From: a virus
DNA: 37,575 bases
Reading direction: 5' to 3' (one strand)
IMG/VR virus record: IMGVR_UViG_3300044984_002961
Coordinates: 1 to 37,575 of that record
Shown: piece after piece, positions 1 through 5,838 of the stretch
How the letters are laid out: every line of letters begins with the position of its first letter
Position numbering within the stretch: position 1 is the first letter of the stretch
Notes under the pieces: model-generated
Database searches by the model: none
The model's input: the letters and a program-made list of their open reading frames with translations, nothing else
What the model was told of the DNA's origin: nothing
Program-made: the position numbers and the translations under genes

Positions 1-315
1 TACAGATACAGTGTCATACAGTGCTTCGCTTCAGCGAAGAACTAAAGTGCTATTTATAGATACAGTGGCTTACACAGATACAGTGATCCACCCAGATACA
101 GTGTCATACACTGCTGCGGGCTTCTCCCGAGATCCTGAGGGAGCCTTATGCAGATACACTGCTAAATGCGGATACACTGCCTCACGCACGCCTATAGGCG
201 TATGTACACGCTTACCCATATTCAGGCCGAAACCCAGGCCCAAACCAGCTTCAAACCCTATGAAATAAGCCATCAAGCCAGGTTCACAGTTGTTGACATT
301 TTTTGAGAAATCTTT
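1..315. repeat. Non-coding left end with ATACA(G/C)TG repeat cluster
   Basis: No convincing gene is seen here. The octamer ATACAGTG or ATACACTG occurs eight times, all in the same orientation, starting at 6, 16, 60, 78, 96, 106, 154 and 172. Spacings of 10 and 18 bp recur. The segment 99-113 forms CAGTGT-CAT-ACACTG, an inverted repeat. A short palindrome (CTTCGCT/AGCGAAG) lies at 24-39 and a perfect 14-bp palindrome at 188-201. The same octamers reappear at 2379-2412. Regularly spaced same-strand repeats beside palindromes and an A/T-rich stretch suggest iterons (replication origin) or a multi-site operator; which one cannot be decided from sequence. Confidence 0.6.
188..201. repeat. Perfect 14-bp palindrome
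   Basis: ACGCCTATAGGCGT is exactly its own reverse complement. It sits between the octamer repeats and the promoter of the first small-gene operon, so it could be a dimeric-protein operator. Function is inferred only. Confidence 0.45.
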
Positions 316-344
316 TTGACTCTGGCTCATCCGGTCGATATATT
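316..344 (+). promoter_or_regulatory. Sigma70-type promoter for the left operon
   Basis: TTGACT (316-321), a 17-nt spacer and TATATT (339-344) match the bacterial -35/-10 consensus at 5 of 6 bases each. Predicted transcription would start near 351, about 50 nt before the first gene at 403. Confidence 0.6.
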
Positions 345-402
345 TTGTGTGTCGGGGAAATGTCCTCGGCGAAATCTGAAACCAAGTAAGGGAAGACGAA
401 TC

Positions 403-687
403 ATGAAATCTCTCGAAGTCTATATCACTGACTATGTCGGACCTAGCAACACCAAAGGGACCAGGATCAAGGTCACTAACCCAATAACGGGTAAACGCAG
501 GTTTTTCAGCTACGACCATGCTTTAGACGCCAGAGGCAATCACCTCGAAGCTGTTAAGAAGATACATCCAAGCCTTGATACAGATATCCACGACCGGACC
601 CAGAAAGATGATGGCAGCGGATTCGTAGTGGTGCTTGAGGTTGATTGGTCTTCAAACATCAGTAGTTACGGCAGAACTTCTAACTAA
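403..687 (+). CDS. Hypothetical protein, 94 aa
   Basis: I do not recognise this protein. The ATG at 403 is chosen because AAGGGAAG lies just upstream; an in-frame start at 316 would fall on the predicted promoter. The product is soluble-looking with alternating polar and hydrophobic residues, a basic central part (GKRRFFSYDHALDARG) and a short hydrophobic strand near the end (GFVVVLEVDW). No signal peptide, membrane segment or cysteine motif is visible. It is the first gene of a four-gene plus-strand run (403-1787) behind the promoter at 316. Small promoter-proximal genes of this kind in phages often modify host functions, but nothing here shows that directly. Confidence 0.7.
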   Translation: MKSLEVYITDYVGPSNTKGTRIKVTNPITGKRRFFSYDHALDARGNHLEAVKKIHPSLDTDIHDRTQKDDGSGFVVVLEVDWSSNISSYGRTSN

Positions 688-708
688 CTTAACCGGAAGG
701 AGCAGGTC

Positions 709-975
709 ATGAGCATTCGCCACGAATCAGTCACGATTCAGTTTCCCGCTGGCCCCATGGCAGTTTACTTGCTCGAGGGACCACATCTGCTGTATATGGG
801 CAGCGTCTATGGCGTGTTTGCAAGCTGGGAATCGCTGGTCGAGTATTGTGAGTCCGGTAAAGGTGCTGCCATCGGTGTTGTTTCGGAACGGCTGTTAAGC
901 CCTGCTGACCGTGAAACTGGTCGTATGCATGCTGCGTTGCTTGAGTGCCTTTATATCCTGCCAGAAGGCCTTTGA
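709..975 (+). CDS. Hypothetical protein, 88 aa
   Basis: This is an unrecognised small protein. The start is well supported by GGAAGGAG placed 7 nt before the ATG. The N-terminal half looks like a beta-rich domain (VTIQFPAGPMAVYLLEG) and the C-terminal half is helical, with HAALLECLYILPEGL at the end. There is no membrane segment or obvious DNA-binding motif. It follows the previous gene after about 20 nt and shares the GGAAGG leader seen before the next two genes, so the run is probably one transcription unit. Confidence 0.7.
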   Translation: MSIRHESVTIQFPAGPMAVYLLEGPHLLYMGSVYGVFASWESLVEYCESGKGAAIGVVSERLLSPADRETGRMHAALLECLYILPEGL

Positions 976-1049
976 AAATTGATCTGGCTTGTTGCTAGGT
1001 CAGTGGTTATAGTGATGAGATTGAAAGTATCAAACGGAAGGTGAATACC

Positions 1050-1238
1050 ATGAATCAGATGACAGTCGACAAGGCCAAAAACAAGATCTACATTGAGCCA
1101 GCCTCTGGATCTCAGTTTAGCACTGTAGAAAAGGATGGCAGGAAGTGGAAAGTTACCCTGCACATTAGCAACGGCATTGCCAGCGGGGTTAAGTATTTTG
1201 CGACAAAGCGTGAGGCTCTTGCTTATTTTGGCCTTTGA
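1050..1238 (+). CDS. Hypothetical protein, 62 aa
   Basis: This is an unrecognised small basic protein. I prefer the ATG at 1050, 7 nt after ACGGAAGGTG, over a GTG nine bases upstream that lies inside the ribosome-binding site. The sequence ends in a pattern seen in many small phage proteins that pack one helix on a sheet (ATKREALAYFGL). It is the third gene of the left operon and stands after a 74-nt gap. Confidence 0.6.
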   Translation: MNQMTVDKAKNKIYIEPASGSQFSTVEKDGRKWKVTLHISNGIASGVKYFATKREALAYFGL

Positions 1239-1295
1239 CCCAAGCGGTAAATCACTTAAACGGTAAACAAGTTTTCAACGGAAGGACTGAGACAG

Positions 1296-1787
1296 ATGAA
1301 GATCGAAACAGCAGCAGACCTCGAGACGGCAAAAAACATGAGCTTCGCCCCCGATCAACTCGCAGAGTTAGAGATTGGTTGCGAGATCTGGGACGTTAGA
1401 GGCGAAAATGAATTTGGCCAATCTTGGACTGGTACGATGTGCCGCTGGCCTAACGGGCGTGGAGCCTTTGAATGTGGCAGTGATAGCAGTTGGGGCGAGT
1501 GGGAAGGTATTTTTTTAAAGCTGGATGATACCACTCAAGACTGGAAATTGATCTATATTGATCATGACGGGGAAACATGGTTTCGAGTGTCGGTCGATTT
1601 TGAATATTCCGCAGACGAATTTTGGGCTGAATTACGCGAAGATCATCCCGAGATAGCTGAACGCTTTGGCGACACTCTGACAACCGAGAGCGTTATGATC
1701 CATGAGGATGAACTTGAGCAGGTCCAAAAACTTGCAGGGTGGGGAGAGGGGCCAGAGTTTGCACGCAATCCACTCTACTTGATCTGA
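1296..1787 (+). CDS. Highly acidic hypothetical protein, 163 aa
   Basis: The family is not recognised. By hand count there are about 37 Asp/Glu against about 12 Lys/Arg, giving a strongly negative protein, and it is rich in tryptophan (about nine). ACGGAAGGA stands 10 nt before the ATG. It is the last gene of the left operon and is followed directly by a hairpin terminator at 818 bases further into the line of genes, that is at 1818-1850. Small very acidic phage proteins made from early operons include DNA mimics that block restriction or nucleoid proteins. That role is only a possibility here; the charge and position are what is seen. Confidence 0.7.
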   Translation: MKIETAADLETAKNMSFAPDQLAELEIGCEIWDVRGENEFGQSWTGTMCRWPNGRGAFECGSDSSWGEWEGIFLKLDDTTQDWKLIYIDHDGETWFRVSVDFEYSADEFWAELREDHPEIAERFGDTLTTESVMIHEDELEQVQKLAGWGEGPEFARNPLYLI

Positions 1788-1817
1788 TACCACTCGCCAC
1801 AATCCAAGCACGATCTC

Positions 1818-1850
1818 AAGCCCAGCAACCCGCTGGGCTTCTTTGTTATT
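1818..1850 (+). terminator. Rho-independent terminator after the left operon
   Basis: A 9-bp stem AAGCCCAGC / GCTGGGCTT with loop AACCC (1818-1840) is followed by the T-rich CTTTGTTATT. It lies 30 nt after the stop codon of the acidic-protein gene. Confidence 0.75.
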
Positions 1851-2378
1851 TACGCAACACGTTACACGGCGCGGGGATAGGTTGTAAGTTATTGACCAGC
1901 AAACCATATATCACCATCTTACACAACTTAGTAATGATTGATTCAGGGGAAAGTGGCTCTGCGGTCGTATTTGTCATAAGTAATGATTCCACAATGATTA
2001 ATATCATTTGATGACAGGGGATAAGGTGTTGCGCTTTGGTGCGATTGCACACACTGCCACTGCCCTAAAAAAGTGTTTAGTCTTGCCTAAACCAAGTTTT
2101 TGGTTACCCAAAACTATAAAGGAAAACTCATAATCCATCATCGCCCAAATTGGCGAGCCTGATTGTCTATTTCTAGTTCCCCACTTCGTTCTTTATTTCA
2201 CAATCTTATTGACTTCTGGCTCTCCCGCAATTTGTTCAACAATCGCCCATGTCGTTGACATTTTCTGCCACTTCTCTGCCATTCTGCCAGATCCAAAATC
2301 GTAACACACTGGCACAGTGACACTTACAGAACTACGACCACCTGATAAGTAGGCAGGAGGCCACACAGTGACACAGGG

Positions 2379-2412
2379 ATACACTGACACTTACAGATAC
2401 ACTGATACAGTG
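2379..2412. repeat. Second ATACA(G/C)TG repeat cluster
   Basis: Three octamers (2379, 2397, 2405) repeat the motif found eight times at the left end, again with an 18-bp spacing between the first two. The copies at 2397 and 2405 abut. Sharing of the motif by two intergenic regions implies recognition by one protein. Confidence 0.5.
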
Positions 2413-2547
2413 ACACTTACCTAAACACGCCCAGATACACGCTCGCCCATCCAGCCCCCCTCCAGGGGCCAGCCAGCCCCCCAGAAATCGCCCCAAAGAC
2501 CAGCCAGGCCAGAGACTTACGTTCCAGGCCGATCTACATGAAAACAC

Positions 2548-2578
2548 TTGAAAACGCATGGAATCGTATCGATACTAT
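2548..2578 (+). promoter_or_regulatory. Possible promoter for the GP88-like gene
   Basis: TTGAAA (2548-2553) and TACTAT (2573-2578) are separated by 19 nt, longer than ideal. The palindrome GTATCGATAC overlaps the -10 side. The position, about 50 nt before the chosen start, is suitable. Confidence 0.3.
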
Positions 2579-2632
2579 TTGTGGCGGGGGAATGTTTCCC
2601 CTGAATTAGTCAACAAAGAAGGAATCGATCTA

Positions 2633-3418
2633 ATGTCAACAGTCGCAGAAACGTACGTCCGTTTTTCATCCAATAACGGCAAAATGGCAAAACTAGCCAA
2701 GTCTCCAACCATTCATCCATATCTAACCGATGGAAAGAAAGTATATTCATTTGACCTTCTGGCAGGTCATTCATGTCCATTCGCGAAACGCTGTCTTGCC
2801 AAGGTTGAGGTGATTGATGGTAAATTCAAAGTGGTTGATGGGCCTGATCAGGAGCATCGTTGTTATGCTTCCATGCTGGAAGTCCGACCCAACGTTTATA
2901 ATCTTCACAAGGCAAATTTTGAAGCTCTTAAGAGTTGTAAGAATTCAGATGAGATGGCCGAATTAATTCTAACTGCGCTTCCAGATAATGCGGGAGTCGT
3001 ACGATTCCATACTTCTGGAGATTTTTTTAATCTTACCTATTTTATTGCTTGGTTGAAGGTTATAACACGCAGACCCAACATTCTTTTCTACGGATATACT
3101 AAGTGTTTGCCCTATTGGATAGGCAACATTGAAACGGTTAATTCCTTGACTAATCTCGTTTTAACGGCTAGTGATGGCGGAAAATTTGATAGTCTCATTC
3201 CGAAGTATAACCTACGCCAAGCCGTTGTAGCCTTTTCAGAGCTTGAAGCTCTAGAGTCTGGACTGGAATTCGATGATGACGATTCACACGCAGCCGACCC
3301 CGCAAAACGACACGAGTCGTTTCTATTGCTTCTACATGGTAGTCAGCCAAAGGGAACACCAGCGGGGGAAGCATTAAAAGCTATTAATCGTTCAAAGAAG
3401 GAACTAGTCCTAATATGA
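2633..3418 (+). CDS. GP88-like phage protein
   Basis: The product (261 aa) resembles the phage 'gene product 88' family. Supporting features are a basic N-terminal region with NNGKMAKLAKSP, a Cys-rich segment (HSCPFAKRCLAK and later EHRCYAS), and the signature VRFHTSGDFF, followed by a helix and a strand with YGYTK. The family's biochemical role is not established to my knowledge; the conserved cysteines may bind metal. The ATG at 2633 is chosen because GAAGGA lies upstream, whereas the in-frame ATG at 2558 overlaps the promoter-like sequence and lacks a ribosome-binding site. The C-terminus carries an acidic patch (EFDDDDS). It overlaps the next tiny gene by 4 nt. Confidence 0.7.
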   Translation: MSTVAETYVRFSSNNGKMAKLAKSPTIHPYLTDGKKVYSFDLLAGHSCPFAKRCLAKVEVIDGKFKVVDGPDQEHRCYASMLEVRPNVYNLHKANFEALKSCKNSDEMAELILTALPDNAGVVRFHTSGDFFNLTYFIAWLKVITRRPNILFYGYTKCLPYWIGNIETVNSLTNLVLTASDGGKFDSLIPKYNLRQAVVAFSELEALESGLEFDDDDSHAADPAKRHESFLLLLHGSQPKGTPAGEALKAINRSKKELVLI

Positions 3419-3507
3419 TACTCATAATCGCTGAAATACTGATTATCATGGCCGATCTAGTGGTTATGATCTTGATATGGTCGATTAATCAGTCAAAACA
3501 CAAATAA
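3415..3507 (+). CDS. 30-residue single-span membrane peptide
   Basis: An ATG overlaps the stop codon of the GP88-like gene (ATGA arrangement), which favours translational coupling. The product is a run of about 22 mostly hydrophobic residues rich in Ile/Leu/Met with one Glu and one Asp, ending in a polar basic tail (NQSKHK). This predicts one membrane span with the C-terminus inside. No family is recognised. It is the last reading frame before the tandem hairpin array. It could be a toxin-like or holin-accessory microprotein, but that is speculation. Confidence 0.5.
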   Translation: MILIIAEILIIMADLVVMILIWSINQSKHK

Positions 3508-3513
3508 GCTACA

Positions 3514-3789
3514 CACCAGCCGATCCGGCTGGTGCTTTACTTTCTACTGATCAGGGGCTTCACACCAGCCGATCCGGCTGGTGCTTTACTTTCTACTGAT
3601 CAGGGGCTTCACACCGGCCGATCAGGCCGGTGCTTTACTTTCTGAGCTTCAACCACTTCACACCGGCCGATCAGGCCGGTGCTTTACTTTCTGAGCTTCA
3701 ACCACTTCACACCGGCCGATCAGGCCGGTGCTTTACTTTCTGAGCTTCAACCACTTCACACCGGCCGATCAGGCCGGTGCTTTACTTGT
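3514..3789 (+). repeat. Six tandem 49-bp hairpin repeats (terminator array)
   Basis: Six hairpins start at 3514, 3563, 3612, 3661, 3710 and 3759, exactly 49 bp apart. Units 1-2 have stem CACCAGCC / GGCTGGTG with loop GATCC. Units 3-6 have stem CACCGGCC / GGCCGGTG with loop GATCA. The A:T pair of the first type is replaced by G:C in the second, a compensatory change that supports base pairing in RNA. Each hairpin is followed by CTTTACTT, which resembles a short U-rich tail. The array lies after the GP88-like operon and before the late promoter, so it most likely insulates the late genes from upstream transcription. A protein-binding or packaging site is an alternative. Confidence 0.8.
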
Positions 3790-3941
3790 TTCCAGGACGT
3801 TCCACACAATTCGGACACTTGGTTTATGTGACGTTTTTCCGCGATTTTTTCGGAGCCACCGCCCCAGGCGTGTCGGCCATGCACACACTACCAACAAATA
3901 AAAAAATAAAAAACAGAAAAAGCCTCCCCCTTGCTCCCATC
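3790..3941. other. Non-coding spacer before the late promoter
   Basis: No gene is supported. An A-rich tract with an AAATAAAAAAATAAAA-type composition lies near 3894-3920. The terminase genes that normally precede a portal gene are not here. Confidence 0.5.
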
Positions 3942-3979
3942 TTGTTATGCACACCTGCTTATGTTATGATATGAGTATG
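3942..3979 (+). promoter_or_regulatory. Late promoter with apparently leaderless portal start
   Basis: TTGTTA (3942-3947), a 17-nt spacer and TATGAT (3965-3970) form a promoter. The A seven bases past the -10 box is the first base of an in-frame ATG at 3977, and no ribosome-binding sequence precedes any of the three candidate ATGs (3947, 3971, 3977). The transcript would begin at or within a few bases of the start codon. Confidence 0.55.
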
Positions 3980-5473
3980 GGATTATATGGATCGTTCAAA
4001 TCGCTGTTTCGCGGCAAAACGCCCTACTCCGGTTGGGGTGGGATGGGTGGTGGATATCGCCCGTATAGCGTTTGGCTGCCAGGAACAACGTACGATTACA
4101 CGGAAATGCTTATCCAGGGTTTATGGAAGAACTCCACGGTAGCATCCGGTATCGACTGGCTTGCCAGAAACTGGTCCGTCCCAAATCTACAAGTGGTGCG
4201 AGTGGATGACGAAGGAATCGAAGATCCAATTCATAATCACCCTGCATTGACATTGTTACGTCGTCCCCACCCTTATGTGGGTGAAGCAGCGTTTGTCGGT
4301 GCATATGTCAGGGACGCAAGCTGTTACGGCAATGTCTGGATCGAGAAGATCAAGAATCGCCTGGGCGAGCCAGTGGAACTCAAGATCTGGAGGGCTGACA
4401 AGGTTTCGCCCCTCTTTCCAACGGACGGATCAGATTACCTTACGGCCTGGCGATACAACATCAACGGGAAAATGCTGGACGTTCCTGCGGACAGGGTGAT
4501 TCATATACGTCGGTATATCGACATGGATCAGGATCGGGTCGGCTGGAGTCCTCTGCTCGCCCATGTGCGTGAGATTGCAGTTTTGAATGAGGCATCCACC
4601 TACACGGCCTCTCTGCTTCGCAATTTTGCGGTTCCTGGGCTTATCGCTACCCCCAAGGGTGATTTCACGGTCTCCGAAGACGATGCCAAGGCGATCAAAT
4701 CTCGGCTCAAGGATGCCCTCACAGGTGACCAACGTGGAGACCCAACAGTTTTGACGGGTGCTTACGAACTGCACAAGATGGGATTCACGCCGGAAGAGAT
4801 CGGTCTGGTAGAGATTCCCAAGTCGGCACAGGCTACGGTCCTTGCTGCAATGGGGCTGAACACTTCGGTGCTGGGGCTGAACACGGACAACACAGGTGCA
4901 TACGGAACCTACGCAGATGCCATCAGGGCAGCATACGTCCACGGATTGATTCCGTTGCAGAAGGTTTTTGCGGACGAGATGACGCATCAGCTGTTGATCG
5001 ACTTTGAAGATCCTGATGACGTAAGGTCCGGTCGAATCAAGTTCACATTTGATTATTCACCTGTAGAGGAGCTTGATGACCGTGAACAGATTGCAGCCAA
5101 TCGGGCGATTCGTCTTCTCGGTGGTGGAGTTATCACTATTAATGAGTCTCGCGATATCGTTGGCTACGGCAAATCTGATTCACCAGATGCTGACTCGCTT
5201 GGTATCGCTAGGGATGAAATTCGCAACGAGATCTTGCCCCAGGCTGATCCAGCTCAAACAACGGTTTCTGAAGGCGATAACATTGGGTCGGTAAAGGTTC
5301 CTGCCAGCACAGGTGAACGGTCCAAGATCGAGGGCGAACGCAATAGCGATTCCCTGTCTCCCAGTCGGTCAGGGGTGAACAAGGCTTTGGTCCAGTCTTA
5401 TGTGAGCCTGCTGGCAGAACTGGAAGAATACGAATCACGCGAGGGTTGGACAGACATCGAGGAGGTCTCCTAA
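3977..5473 (+). CDS. Portal protein, HK97 family
   Basis: The portal forms the dodecameric DNA channel at the capsid vertex. The product (498 aa from this start) follows the HK97-type phage portal pattern: an N-terminal GIDWLARNWS segment, ALTLLRRPHPY, a central AYVRDASCYGNVWIEKI strand pair, DRVIHIRR, the region LLRNFAVPGLIATP, the channel-proximal PKSAQATVLAAMGL, and a C-terminal helical part with a charged disordered tail. Starts at 3947 and 3971 are also in frame. I prefer 3977 because the promoter -10 box ends at 3970. It opens the late operon, yet no terminase gene stands upstream, which is unusual for this gene. The next gene starts 2 nt after the stop. Confidence 0.9.
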   Translation: MGLYGSFKSLFRGKTPYSGWGGMGGGYRPYSVWLPGTTYDYTEMLIQGLWKNSTVASGIDWLARNWSVPNLQVVRVDDEGIEDPIHNHPALTLLRRPHPYVGEAAFVGAYVRDASCYGNVWIEKIKNRLGEPVELKIWRADKVSPLFPTDGSDYLTAWRYNINGKMLDVPADRVIHIRRYIDMDQDRVGWSPLLAHVREIAVLNEASTYTASLLRNFAVPGLIATPKGDFTVSEDDAKAIKSRLKDALTGDQRGDPTVLTGAYELHKMGFTPEEIGLVEIPKSAQATVLAAMGLNTSVLGLNTDNTGAYGTYADAIRAAYVHGLIPLQKVFADEMTHQLLIDFEDPDDVRSGRIKFTFDYSPVEELDDREQIAANRAIRLLGGGVITINESRDIVGYGKSDSPDADSLGIARDEIRNEILPQADPAQTTVSEGDNIGSVKVPASTGERSKIEGERNSDSLSPSRSGVNKALVQSYVSLLAELEEYESREGWTDIEEVS

Positions 5474-5475
5474 GG

Positions 5476-5817
5476 ATGCCAGATCTGAACCTTCTTCCTC
5501 CGAATTTGAATATCTCGGCGATTGCTGGCGATGATGTGCAGATAGTGGTGACCGTGATTACGGGTACATCTGGATGCAGCAGCACGCTAGCAAATATATC
5601 CAACACGACCTTTGCAGCAGCTTTCAAGACCCCCAGTGCAACCTATAACGCAACGACCTCGGCCAACTCCACGACAGGCGAAGTGATCGTAACCTGGTCA
5701 GATGGCCAGACGGCAGCGGCTGGTGCTGGAAGCTACAAGTGGTGGATGGCATTTACGGATGGTGATATCACGCGAACCCGTATTGCTGGGAATTTCCTGG
5801 TGGTCTCCCGTACTTGA
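5476..5817 (+). CDS. Ig-like beta-sandwich structural protein, 113 aa
   Basis: The product has the alternating pattern of a small immunoglobulin-like domain (DDVQIVVTVITG, TFAAAFKTPSATY, GEVIVTWSDGQT, GSYKWWMAFTDG, RIAGNFLVV). Similar modules occur at the start of phage baseplate and fibre proteins of the BppU type, where they attach fibres. GGAGG lies 10 nt before the ATG, inside the end of the portal gene. The fibre gene follows after 21 nt, so a role as fibre-attachment or virion-surface protein is likely. Assignment to an exact family is not possible by eye. Confidence 0.6.
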   Translation: MPDLNLLPPNLNISAIAGDDVQIVVTVITGTSGCSSTLANISNTTFAAAFKTPSATYNATTSANSTTGEVIVTWSDGQTAAAGAGSYKWWMAFTDGDITRTRIAGNFLVVSRT

Positions 5818-5838
5818 TGACAAAGATGAGGTGAGATC

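Larger units (their letters stand above)
1851..2632. other. Non-coding spacer with second repeat cluster
   Basis: No supported gene is seen. AGTAATGATT occurs twice (near 1929 and 1978). An imperfect hairpin AACCAA/TTGGTT lies near 2090. ATACACTG/ATACAGTG octamers start at 2379, 2397 and 2405, mixed with ACAGTGACACTTAC-like and ACACTGACACTTAC-like copies between about 2314 and 2420. The stretch 2451-2515 is strongly C-rich. A weak promoter (TTGAAA, 19 nt, TACTAT at 2573-2578) lies just before the GP88-like gene, overlapping the palindrome GTATCGATAC. Confidence 0.5.

Noticed and set aside
11-268. 85-codon plus-strand frame through the octamer repeats
   Set aside because: The amino-acid pattern (repeated DTV/YT) only mirrors the DNA repeats.
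70-519. 149-codon minus-strand open frame across the left repeats
   Set aside because: It crosses the promoter, palindrome and repeats and overlaps the well-started gene at 403; no ribosome-binding site or domain pattern.
1739-2052. Open frames on both strands around the terminator at 1818
   Set aside because: They run through the terminator and A/T-rich spacer, lack ribosome-binding sites and show no domain pattern.
2193-2559. Minus-strand frames in the second repeat region
   Set aside because: The repeated VSVSVSV and CHC patterns come from the DNA repeats.
3514-3789. CRISPR array
   Set aside because: Repeats and spacers are both repeated in tandem, so there are no unique spacers, and no cas gene is present.
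4430-4987. 185-codon minus-strand frame inside the portal gene
   Set aside because: Antisense shadow of a clear portal gene; Cys/Arg-rich, no domain.
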